Origin: an uncultured Planctomycetota bacterium
GTDB taxonomy: Bacteria; Planctomycetota; Brocadiia; CAIUPP01
Assembly: GCA_903901045.1 (NCBI GenBank)
Contig: CAIUPP010000010.1
Coordinates: 1 to 64,000, forward strand
DNA: 64,000 nucleotides
Direction of reading: 5' to 3'
The notes under the pieces were generated by a model. The model saw nothing but the letters and a program-made list of their open reading frames with translations, had not been told where the DNA came from and did no database searches. Below are positions 17,064 to 24,963 of the stretch, one piece after another. Each line of letters starts with the position of its first letter. Within the stretch, counting starts at the first letter, position 1. Position numbers and translations under genes: made by a program.

Positions 17064-18164
17064 TCAGCGTCGTTTCGATCGCAGCGTTTCGTCCAGAAAG
17101 TCATAGGCGGCCTGTCGCATGGGGAGCGGGAAATCATGCGGCCCCAGGTGGGCGATGAGCCTGAACCCTCCGGGCGCGCCGAGCAGCCCATAGACGCGGT
17201 TGATCTGCTCCGCCATCTGCTCCCAGGCCGGGCGCGTGAACGATTCATCTTCGACTCCGTACTGGTACTCCGCCAGCGAGGCAATCGTGAGGAACGGCCG
17301 CGGCGCGCTCAGGGTGAGCAGTTCATGGTAGTCGATGGGGGCCGGCTTGCCGCACTGCGCGAACGGGCGCAGCGCGGGCCGGCCGATCCACCATTTCGTG
17401 CGGCAGAGACCGAACGGGTTCTTGCTGATGCGCAGGGGCCAGAGGCCGCAGTTGTTGACGCCCGCCTTCACGCGCGCATCGACGGCCATGAGATAGCAGG
17501 TGATCCCCCCGCCCTGCGAGTGGCCGATGGAGCCGATGCAGCCGGCAGCGATCTCCGGCATCCCCTGCATCACGTCGAGCGCCCGCTGCATGTCCCAGAG
17601 GTCCTTGCCGGTGCCCGACCAGCGGGGGTATTTCGAGTAGAAAGGGACATTGTCAAAAGCGACCCTGCCCGGATAGATGCGCTCGCCGGAGCCGAGGAGG
17701 TCCGGCACGAAGGTCACGTAGCCGCGCCGCACGAGGTGGAGCGCGTAGGAGCGGTTCTCCGCTTCCGCCCCCCCCGCCCGCCCGCCGCGGCCGACGAGTT
17801 CCTCCTTCCCCCACTCCTGCGTCGGGTGAATGCAAAGCAGCCCCGGCGCGGGACGGGAAAGCCCCTTGGGAATGAGCGCCAGGGAGGCCACGCGCTCGTC
17901 GGGGGCGACCATGTAGGAAACGCGGCGCTCGATGTGATCGCCCCGGTCCTTCTCATAATCGACCTGTAAGGACAGGGGGCAGTCGATTCGGGGGTCTTCC
18001 CCGAGCGTCTGGCGGAAGATCTCGCGTAGCGCCTGCGCTTTGACCTCCCACTCCGCCGGCGTGACGGCGGGCTCGATGGTGGTTGGCCCGCCCCCCTGCT
18101 CCATCTCCGGCCCGCCTTTGCGGATCAGCAGGAGATCGCCGAAAAGATCTTCTTCCGTCGGCAT
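17064..18164 (-). CDS. Alpha/beta hydrolase, acetyl-xylan-esterase-like
   Basis: 366 residues. The nucleophile elbow is GHSQGGG, an acid residue is likely in the following third, and the His is probably in LIAHLGPHDFPLP. RRGYVTFVPDLLGSGER is typical of dienelactone-hydrolase/acetyl-esterase proteins. No signal peptide is visible, so it should act in the cytoplasm. GAGAGGA precedes the ATG at 18164. It is 11 bp from the SGNH hydrolase gene. Deacylation of a sugar is a plausible role. Confidence 0.8.
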   Translation of the reverse strand: MPTEEDLFGDLLLIRKGGPEMEQGGGPTTIEPAVTPAEWEVKAQALREIFRQTLGEDPRIDCPLSLQVDYEKDRGDHIERRVSYMVAPDERVASLALIPKGLSRPAPGLLCIHPTQEWGKEELVGRGGRAGGAEAENRSYALHLVRRGYVTFVPDLLGSGERIYPGRVAFDNVPFYSKYPRWSGTGKDLWDMQRALDVMQGMPEIAAGCIGSIGHSQGGGITCYLMAVDARVKAGVNNCGLWPLRISKNPFGLCRTKWWIGRPALRPFAQCGKPAPIDYHELLTLSAPRPFLTIASLAEYQYGVEDESFTRPAWEQMAEQINRVYGLLGAPGGFRLIAHLGPHDFPLPMRQAAYDFLDETLRSKRR

Positions 18165-18175
18165 GGATATTCCTC

Positions 18176-18838
18176 TCAGGCTGCCGGGAACCAGCGCAGC
18201 AATTGCCGCGTAACGAGTTCATGGCCGAGGCGGTTGGGATGATTGCTTTGGGAAAGGACGTCGGAAAGGTCGCCGCTCTCCATATAACGCTCGAAGGCGT
18301 CGAGGCTGTCGCAGAGGCCCACGCCGTACTGCGCCGCCAGGTCGCGCACTTGCTGCGCATGCTCCTGCAACGGCGCGCGCGCCTCCGCCGTGGCGCCCGG
18401 ACGCTGAGTGATATCGGAGGTGGGAGTGAGAAGAATCACCCCGATGTTCGCCGCCAGGGCTTTCTCGATCATCGCCGTCCAGGCCGTGCGGGCCTTGGCG
18501 AGACCGAGAGGACGGTCGTTAAGGGCGTAGTCGATTGTGAGCACGTCGGGACGATGGTTGAGCACTTCGGACTGGAAGCGCGCCGCGCCCCGCTCGGAAT
18601 TCTCCCCGCCGATGGCGGTCACGATGACGTTGATCACCGCCAGGGGAAACCGCTGCTTCAGCCCCTGGTGGAGAAGGTGGGGATAGGCGTTGAAGCTGTC
18701 CACCACCGGCGTGGCGAAGTAGCCCGAGGGGACGCTATGGCCGTGACAAACGATATTGACCGTGCGGTTCCCCGGCCAGGGTTTCTTCATCAGACCCAAC
18801 GTCTCGGCCAGGTACGTCTCATGCAGTGCGACAGGCAC
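18176..18838 (-). CDS. SGNH/GDSL hydrolase
   Basis: 220 residues. Block I is reduced to CHGHSVPSGY with the nucleophile Ser, block II Gly in AIGGENS, block III in DYALND and block V SNHPNRLGH, where Asp is replaced by Asn before the catalytic His. The GTG at 18838 has AAGGAG six bases upstream; that site overlaps the stop of the UroD-family gene. Probably an esterase acting with the neighbouring hydrolase. No signal peptide. Confidence 0.8.
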   Translation of the reverse strand: MPVALHETYLAETLGLMKKPWPGNRTVNIVCHGHSVPSGYFATPVVDSFNAYPHLLHQGLKQRFPLAVINVIVTAIGGENSERGAARFQSEVLNHRPDVLTIDYALNDRPLGLAKARTAWTAMIEKALAANIGVILLTPTSDITQRPGATAEARAPLQEHAQQVRDLAAQYGVGLCDSLDAFERYMESGDLSDVLSQSNHPNRLGHELVTRQLLRWFPAA

Positions 18839-18848
18839 GGCGCTCTCC

Positions 18849-20142
18849 TTACGCCTGGACCGCGCGATAGGCGGCCAGAACGTTCTCGACCGGGCATCCC
18901 GCCTGCACGTTGTGGATCGGGTTGGCCACGTACCCTCCGCCGGGGGCGAAGATCTTCAGCCGGGAACGGACCTCGTCGGTCACTTCCTGCGGCGTCCCGA
19001 ACGGGAGGGTTTTCTGCGTGTTGACCAGACCGCCCCCAGAAGCAGACGCGCTGGCCGTACTTGCTCTTCAGGAGTTCCGGCTCCATGTGGGCGGCGGAGC
19101 ATTGCACGGGGTTGAGTATGTCAAAACCGCCTTCGATCAGGTCCGGAATCAGCGCCTCGATGGACCCGCAGGAGTGGCAGAACGTTTTCCACGACGTGTG
19201 GCTGTGCACCCACCCGTTGATGCGCTTGTGGAAGGGCTGAAACAAGTCGCGGTAAGCCGCGGGAGAGATGAACGGCGCATTCTGAGCGCCGAAATCCGTG
19301 CCGCTGATGAACACCACCGCGATTTTCTCCCCCACCGCCTGATGAATGAGCGGGAGGTTCTTCAGCGCGATTTCGCACTGCCGGTTGAAAATCTCCCGGA
19401 CGTGCTCGCGCCGCGTCATGGTGCTGATGTACCACTCCTCCACGTCGCGGATACCCTTGGGGTGTTTGAGGAAAGGGGCCGGGACCAGGGCAATGTCCCC
19501 GAACGCAGTGCCGCCGAAGTTGCCGACGAGGGCGCATTGGGAATCGCGGTACTGCGCCTCTGCGGCGGACTGATAGCCCCTCAGCGCCTCGTCGGAAACC
19601 GGGGTGAACTCCTCCAGATTGTCCTCCACCCGCAACTTGCTTTCATCGATCGGCGGCTGGCGGATGATCGCATCGAAATAGAAGCCCCCCTTCGGCATGC
19701 GCCCGCTGGGCGGGGCCGAGCGGTCTCCCTCGGGGTACATTAGGATGTCCCCCGAGCGCTCCGGCGTCGTGTTGAAGGCTTCCGGCACGAGGACGGGGGT
19801 GCCGTCGAACGTGGTCCACGGCCGCCAGCCGCGATTCTCGAACCCGAAAATGGTCTTGCCCGCGCGCAAAGGGACGAAGTCGATCCCCAGGAGGCCGAGA
19901 AGGTCATCCCCCACCTCCCCGAGCATCTGGTACGGCTCGACGACTTTGACCGGCGTGCCGGGCGGGTCCAGCTTGAGGCGCTGTCGCAGGGCGTAGATGA
20001 CGCTGACATGCGCGCCTGTGACCGCCGTCGAGCCCAGGTCAATCGGGGGCCGATCCGGCTCCTGGTGGCTCAAAGCCAGCGCGACCCGTCCGCGAGACGT
20101 CATGTGTGCCTTCGTGCTCATGATGTGAGCCTTCGTGCTCAT
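18849..20142 (-). CDS. UroD-family protein (methyltransferase-like), frameshifted
   Basis: A uroporphyrinogen-decarboxylase-family protein of the group that includes corrinoid methyltransferases, not the haem enzyme itself. The N-terminal part (ALSHQEPDRPPIDLGSTAVTG) and FCHSCGSIEALIPDLIEGGFDILNPVQ are clear. After KYGQRVCFWG the frame is lost at a run of five C on the plus strand (19033-19037). Removing one base restores GLVNTQKTLPFGTPQEV and runs to a TAA at 18849-18851, just before the next gene. Uncorrected, the frame runs on to 18790 with unrelated residues. The N-terminus also contains a tandem seven-codon duplication (MSTKAHI, MSTKAHM). Confidence 0.75.
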
Positions 20143-20240
20143 GCGCGTTCCATCCCTTGATTTGTGCTTTCTAATTCAGCCTGAAGCCGTATTATTATGC
20201 ACAACTCTTCGGCGATTTCCACCCCTCGGGCGACGGGGGA

Positions 20241-20375
20241 GTGGTTCACGTACGCGCGCGGGGCATGTCCGTTTGTCACCCTGAGCGCAGCGAAGGGTCT
20301 TTCGGAGCGCTGACCGTTCGCCTTTCTAAAGATTCTTCGCTACGCTCAGAATGACATCGCGCGTAAGTGAACCAC
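20241..20375. repeat. Long imperfect inverted repeat
   Basis: Arms of about 50 bases: GTGGTTCAC..ACGCGCG..GTCACCCTGAGCGCAGCGAA on the left and TTCGCTACGCTCAGAATGAC..CGCGCGTAAGTGAACCAC on the right. The inner GTCA-CTGAGCG-AGCGAA core is a repeat seen in many bacterial genomes. It fills most of the 257-bp gap between the aldo/keto reductase and UroD-family genes; no promoter for the latter is obvious. Confidence 0.75.
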
Positions 20376-20399
20376 TACCGACGGTGAGGGGAGTGCGAC

Positions 20400-21371
20400 T
20401 CAGCGCGCCACAATATCCAGGGCGCGGCGCAACTCCGGGAACTTGCCACCGGCATCCTCTCTGAGGTCGGCGTCGAATGCGTTCGAAATCCCCTCGCGCT
20501 CCGCGGCGGCCAGGGTGAACTCGAACGCCTTCACCCCCTCTTCGATCTGCCCGAAGCGGCTGGCGCCGATGATGGGGCAGGTGACGGCCGGAGAGCCCCG
20601 CAGCCAGGCCACGGCCACGGCGCTGGGCGACACCCGCTTCTCCCGGGCCAGCGCCAGGAGGAATCGAATCCCCGCATCGTATTTCTTCATCCACTTCTGC
20701 ACGCGGTCGTCCCATTCCGCGCGCGAGTCGGAGGGCATCGGCTTGTCCGGATCGTACTTGCCGGCCAGAATCCCTTCGAGAAGCGGGCGGTAGACGGTGA
20801 TGGCCACCCCCGTGGCGAAAGCCTGCGGCAGCACTTCAAGCTCGACGCCGCGCTCGACGGGGTTGTAGGGGATCTGGTTGCAGGCGAGCAGCGCCCAGCC
20901 GTTCGCGCGGGCGATGGCGTTGTGATGCTCCAGAAGCCACGCCGGGTAATTGCAGCACCCCACGAAACGCGCCTTGCCCCCCTTCACCACGTCGTTGAGG
21001 GCGCGCATGATCTCCAGCGGGTTCATGCCGACCCTGGGCCAGTGGATCATGTAGAGGTCGACGCACTCCGTCCGCAGGCGGCGGAGGCTCTCGTCGAGGC
21101 TGCCGCTGATGTCGGCATAGCCGACGCCCCGGTGCACCTTGGTGGCCAGGAAGAACTTATTGCGCCGCCCCGCCAGAAGACGTCCGAGCATCTCCTCGCA
21201 GACTCCCTCGCCGTACATGGCGGCGGTGTCCAGGAAAGTGACCCCGTGGTCGAGGGCGTAGGAGAGGATGCGGCCGGCCTCCGCCTCCTCCGTGCGCTTG
21301 CCGAACATCATCGTCCCCAGGCACATCTCGGAGACCTTCGCACCTGTGTTGCCGAAGACAACCTGTTTCAT
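20400..21371 (-). CDS. Aldo/keto reductase
   Basis: 323 residues, a complete AKR barrel. The catalytic tetrad is D48 and Y53 (TFLDTAAMYGEG), K78 (ATKVHRG) and H110 (YMIHWPR). The cofactor region has PIIGASRFGQIEEG. It should reduce or oxidise a sugar or aldehyde with NADP(H). The nearest relatives are the IolS/YghZ-like group. It is separated from the rest of the catabolic-looking cluster by the inverted repeat, so it may be a separate transcript. Confidence 0.87.
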   Translation of the reverse strand: MKQVVFGNTGAKVSEMCLGTMMFGKRTEEAEAGRILSYALDHGVTFLDTAAMYGEGVCEEMLGRLLAGRRNKFFLATKVHRGVGYADISGSLDESLRRLRTECVDLYMIHWPRVGMNPLEIMRALNDVVKGGKARFVGCCNYPAWLLEHHNAIARANGWALLACNQIPYNPVERGVELEVLPQAFATGVAITVYRPLLEGILAGKYDPDKPMPSDSRAEWDDRVQKWMKKYDAGIRFLLALAREKRVSPSAVAVAWLRGSPAVTCPIIGASRFGQIEEGVKAFEFTLAAAEREGISNAFDADLREDAGGKFPELRRALDIVAR

Positions 21372-21424
21372 CGTTGATGACTTTCTGCTCTGTTGAAACT
21401 ATCCCCGGTTGGCAGGCCGGGCCG

Positions 21425-21467
21425 GTGGGGACACAATACTTTCCATAGGAAAGTTTTGTGTCCCCAC
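21425..21467. repeat. Hairpin repeat, GTGGGGACACAA family
   Basis: A second copy of the 43-base hairpin at 15690-15732, differing mainly in the loop. A GTTTCAACAGAGCAG segment on the minus strand (about 21383-21397) accompanies it, as with the other copies. It occupies the gap between the aldo/keto reductase start and the large lipoprotein stop. Confidence 0.85.
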
Positions 21468-21478
21468 CTCCCGCCCGG

Positions 21479-24145
21479 TTACGGCCTGTGCAGCGGGATG
21501 AAGAGCACATCCAGCTTCAGCCCCCCTTCGTCGGTGCGTTCGTAGCGGACGAATCGCCAAATGAAGGAGAACTTCCGGAACCGGGTCTCTTTCCGAGCAT
21601 CGTACGTGATGAAGGGGAACAAGTCGAGCGAACTCTGACCGTTCAACCTCTCGTAATGCATGACCCGCCAGAGGACGCGCGAGCGCACGTAATCCTCCGC
21701 GCCGCCCCCCTGCGCCGTCTGTGCGGTCCCCTGCTGCTCCTCCGACTTCTGCTCCCGCGCCGCGCGCTCCCGGCTGCGGTAATCGTACAGCCAGCCGACA
21801 ATGGAGAAGTCATGGTCGCGCACCCGCTGCCGCTCATCCGCCTTGTAATGCCAGAGAGGCCAGAGGCCGGTATCCACCTTCCGGTGCGCCTTGGGGGCAG
21901 CGTCGGGAGGGCCCAGCGGGGTCACCGTCTCCGCCTCCTCCCAGTACCAGAAGGCGGGCAGGCTGAGGAAGCAACTCCGCTCGCCGGAGCGCTCGACCTG
22001 CGTTTCTTCATGCATCTGATGACGCCACTTTTCGCTGCCGGAGTAGAAGATCGGGAACATTCCAACCTTTCGATCCTCCGGCTTGAGCGAATACCAGAAC
22101 AGCGGCCATGCCGCGTAACCGTGCGACTCCCCCGCGGCCTTCTCGCGGTTGTACGAGCCGAGCGGCCAGAACCAAAAGCTCTTCTCCTGCGCCGTGGAGG
22201 AGCCGGAAATGAAGGGGAAAAGGAGGAACCAGCGCCCCTCTTGCGAAGCGTTCCACGCGTACACGAAAAGCGGCCCGCCGACATAGGTTGCGCCGGAGCT
22301 GTTGCTCCCTCGGCCCGCCCAGCCGAACAGGGGCGTCACGAACGTGCCATCGCTCCTGTTGCGGTAATAAAGTGGGAAGAAATGGCTGCTGGACGTTTCG
22401 CCATTTTGGGAGCGGGCATGCGAGAGGCCGCCGAGGATCCACCAATCCCGCCTCTCTCCCTTTGTGACCTCCCATGACAGCAGGGGCGGGACGACGTTCA
22501 CGCGATGCTCCGGCGTCCGGCTGCGCGCATAGAGCAGGCTTATGAAGAGGGAGCTGTTCGCGTCGCGCGTCGAGAAGAAGAGCGGCGGCACCAGCCTCCA
22601 TCCGTTGGAGGAATCGCCCGAAGCCATGTACAGCGGCGAGATGAACAGACTCTCCCCGCCGCCCCATCCGGAGTACCAGAACAAGAGCGTCGCCAGGACG
22701 CGCTGCGCCCCGCTGTAGTAGTAAATCGGGAAGAAGTGGCTGCTCCCCTCCTCTACACCCCACCGGGCGTGGGCCAGAGGACCGAGGAACCAGAGGTCGC
22801 GCTCGGAGCCGGACGCCGTCAGCCAGGAAGCAAGCGGGCTGAGTATCCAGGACTTCGTCTCCCCATTCTGATGAGTCGCCACGAGCGGCGTAACGAAGGT
22901 GCGTTCCTCCCCCGATCTCTGCTGATAGAGCAGCGGGAAAAGGAATCGCCACGAATCCTCACCGTTCCATCCCTGCATATAGAGCGGGCCAAGAACGCTG
23001 GCGAAACCCTCCTCGCCCTGGACCTTCCGGGAATAGGGTAAGGAGAGGAAAAGTCCTTTGGCTGAATCGCGATAGTAGAAGGGAATGAAGTGGCTGGTCC
23101 GCTGCTCTGCGCCCGCTGCATCGGCGCTCTTGCCGGAATGGATCAGCCCCGCTAGGCCCCAGAAGTCGCGCGTGGCGGGCGCCGGGGTAGTCACCGGGGT
23201 GGCCTCCGGGCTCGCGGCCTGAGCGGCTGGAGGGGGCGTCTTCGCCGTGTACCAGGAGAGGAAACAGGGCAGCACCCAGAAGTTGGAGTTGGCCGAGGCG
23301 GAGCGCCCGAACAGCGGAGTCAGCGTCAGATTCGATTCCGGGCTGTACGTGCGCAGGTAGAGCGGAAGCACAAAGTCCCACCCCTTGTCCCCCTCGCGCC
23401 AGCCCAGGTAGAGAGGAAAGAGCAGATTCGTGGTATTTCCCCCCTGCCGCCACTGGTTCAGCAGCGGCCAGAGCGCGAAGCGGTAGGAATCGCTCCCGCT
23501 CTGCGAGGCATACTGCCCATAGAAAGGCCAGAGACGCCAGCCGGGCGAACTGCCCGCAGTCTTCACATTGAAGATGGGCCAGAGGATGTGCGTGCTGGAG
23601 CCGCCGGGTTCCCTGCTACGAATGTAGAGCGGGAAGAAGGCGACGTAGTCATCCCTGTCGTACCAGAACAGCGGAAAGAAAATCGTCGTATCGAAGACGC
23701 TTCCCTGATGGGAACCCCAGCACCAGAACAGCGGGAAAGTCACGAAGTACTTGTTGGAAGAACCGGGCGCGCCGCCCCACCACAGGATCGGGAAGACTCG
23801 GTTCTGGTTCGTGTCGGCGTCGAACTGCGCAATAGGCCACAGCACGTTGTACTCGTGGTTCGCCTTGTCCAGCTTGTAGATGGTGAAGAGCGGGCGAATC
23901 GCGAAATGGTCCTCCGTGAAACTGCCAAGAGGCCAGAGGAGGCTGAGCGCGGGGTCGTGGTAGTAGGCCAGCGGCCAGAGATTGACGCGGTTCTCGGCTG
24001 GCCCCTGCGGCTTGGAATATTCGCCGGTATAGAGCGGCGTTCCCTTCATATACACGGAGGAGCAGCCGGCCATTGCCACAAGGGCGAGCGCCGCAAGGCA
24101 GCGCAGAAGCGCCTTCAGCCCCTTGTTCATTGTTCCGCCTGCCAT
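21479..24145 (-). CDS. Giant repeat-built lipoprotein, novel family
   Basis: 888 residues. A lipoprotein signal (LLRCLAALALVAMAGCSS, Cys near 28) is followed by about 40 short repeats spaced roughly 20 residues, each centred on a hydrophobic-Pro-hydrophobic core such as LWPLAYY, FFPLFWY, LFPLYLG, FFPIYYY, VTPLFGW or LWPLWHY, alternating with polar turns rich in Ser, Gly and Asn. It is very rich in Trp, Tyr and Phe. The end (VLWRVMHYE, FSFIWRFVRYE, DVLFIPLHRP) drifts from the pattern. The regular aromatic strands suggest a long beta-solenoid or barrel in the outer membrane. GGAGGG precedes the ATG at 24145. I know no function. Confidence 0.75.
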   Translation of the reverse strand: MAGGTMNKGLKALLRCLAALALVAMAGCSSVYMKGTPLYTGEYSKPQGPAENRVNLWPLAYYHDPALSLLWPLGSFTEDHFAIRPLFTIYKLDKANHEYNVLWPIAQFDADTNQNRVFPILWWGGAPGSSNKYFVTFPLFWCWGSHQGSVFDTTIFFPLFWYDRDDYVAFFPLYIRSREPGGSSTHILWPIFNVKTAGSSPGWRLWPFYGQYASQSGSDSYRFALWPLLNQWRQGGNTTNLLFPLYLGWREGDKGWDFVLPLYLRTYSPESNLTLTPLFGRSASANSNFWVLPCFLSWYTAKTPPPAAQAASPEATPVTTPAPATRDFWGLAGLIHSGKSADAAGAEQRTSHFIPFYYRDSAKGLFLSLPYSRKVQGEEGFASVLGPLYMQGWNGEDSWRFLFPLLYQQRSGEERTFVTPLVATHQNGETKSWILSPLASWLTASGSERDLWFLGPLAHARWGVEEGSSHFFPIYYYSGAQRVLATLLFWYSGWGGGESLFISPLYMASGDSSNGWRLVPPLFFSTRDANSSLFISLLYARSRTPEHRVNVVPPLLSWEVTKGERRDWWILGGLSHARSQNGETSSSHFFPLYYRNRSDGTFVTPLFGWAGRGSNSSGATYVGGPLFVYAWNASQEGRWFLLFPFISGSSTAQEKSFWFWPLGSYNREKAAGESHGYAAWPLFWYSLKPEDRKVGMFPIFYSGSEKWRHQMHEETQVERSGERSCFLSLPAFWYWEEAETVTPLGPPDAAPKAHRKVDTGLWPLWHYKADERQRVRDHDFSIVGWLYDYRSRERAAREQKSEEQQGTAQTAQGGGAEDYVRSRVLWRVMHYERLNGQSSLDLFPFITYDARKETRFRKFSFIWRFVRYERTDEGGLKLDVLFIPLHRP

Positions 24146-24234
24146 CCCGACGCCCTCCAAACAGATACAGAGCCATCGCCACGCCGCGCCCTATGGTAGC
24201 CGCCGGAGTGGATATCCACAAGCCGTCCCGCATC

Positions 24235-24263
24235 TTGAATGATGGCCCGTTTTCTGCTATCGT
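24235..24263 (+). promoter_or_regulatory. Predicted promoter of the small lipoprotein pair
   Basis: TTGAAT (24235-24240), 17-base spacer, TATCGT (24258-24263), some 50 bases before the start at 24315. It is divergent from the large lipoprotein gene. Confidence 0.4.
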
Positions 24264-24314
24264 TCTAATGTCATTGGACGACCGGCGAACCTGGTTCATG
24301 GGAAAGGGCGCTTG

Positions 24315-24734
24315 ATGAGATCTATCGCTTTGGCCACCCTCGTGGTGATCCTTCTCACCGCAACCGGCTGCGCTGCCCTGACGGGCCTTGTCTCGGGCGC
24401 GGTCACAGGAGCCGTCGACCTCCCGCACCAGACTCGCATTCAGAACGCAAAGGCATTTGACGACTGCCCGATGCTCTACGGCGCCGACGTGCTGATCATG
24501 GGACCGGTCGGCATCGTCACAGGGCCGCTCACCGGATTCATGAAAGGACTTTCGCTGGATGTCCAGTGGATTTCCGGCCAGATCCGCTACGGCGACGTGT
24601 TCGGGAGCTACGACCGCGAGAGCGTGTGGCGTCCGCACACGTTCATCTGGCTGAACACGAGGCAGAAGGTGGAGTGGCATCAGCGCCAGATCGAGGCGGG
24701 TGAGATGCCGGTAGTGGACCCCGCAGCGCCATGA
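24315..24734 (+). CDS. Small exosortase-independent lipoprotein, unknown
   Basis: 139 residues with a lipoprotein signal (ALATLVVILLTATGCAAL, Cys near 19). The mature part starts with a Gly/Val helix (LVSGAVTGAVD), then has a hydrophobic GADVLIMGPVGIVTGPLTGFMKGLSLDVQW stretch broken by glycines and prolines, and a charged tail. It looks like a membrane-apposed periplasmic lipoprotein. The ATG at 24315 is preferred over the TTG directly before it. Its stop overlaps the next start by 4 bp. Function not recognised. Confidence 0.7.
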   Translation: MRSIALATLVVILLTATGCAALTGLVSGAVTGAVDLPHQTRIQNAKAFDDCPMLYGADVLIMGPVGIVTGPLTGFMKGLSLDVQWISGQIRYGDVFGSYDRESVWRPHTFIWLNTRQKVEWHQRQIEAGEMPVVDPAAP

Positions 24735-24925
24735 AGAAACAGCTCCCGATCCTTGCAGCCGTTCTGTTCGCGGCCGGGTTCTCCGGGGGATGTGTGCTCA
24801 CGAAGGTGGTTACCGTCCCGATGAGGGTGGTCGGCGCGGTGGTCTCGATTGTCCCTGCGGTGGGCAACACGGCCGACGACTCGATCGACACGGTCGCCGA
24901 CAAGATGGATGAGTTCCCGATTTGA
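24731..24925 (+). CDS. Small lipoprotein, 64 residues
   Basis: Signal MKKQLPILAAVLFAAGFSGGC with a lipobox Cys at 21, then TKVVTVPMRVVGAVVSIVPAVGNTADDSIDTVADKMD. The mature part is one amphipathic or hydrophobic helix with a C-terminal acidic end. Translationally coupled (ATGA overlap) to the 139-residue lipoprotein, with which it shares Gly/Val-rich character, so the two probably work together at the envelope. No named function. Confidence 0.7.
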   Translation: MKKQLPILAAVLFAAGFSGGCVLTKVVTVPMRVVGAVVSIVPAVGNTADDSIDTVADKMDEFPI

Positions 24926-24963
24926 CGCTTGTGGCGCGGAGCAAACGCTCCGCGCCACAACGT

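Noticed and set aside
15795-17969. Very long open frame on the plus strand (over 700 codons) opposite the Gfo/Idh and esterase genes
   Set aside because: It is the antisense shadow of GC-rich genes; its composition is Arg/Pro/Ala/His-rich without any motif, and the minus-strand genes have clear family signatures.
18790-18848. C-terminal extension of the UroD-family protein into the SGNH hydrolase gene
   Set aside because: It arises only from the shifted frame; the residues are Arg/Pro-rich and match nothing, while the corrected frame ends at 18849.
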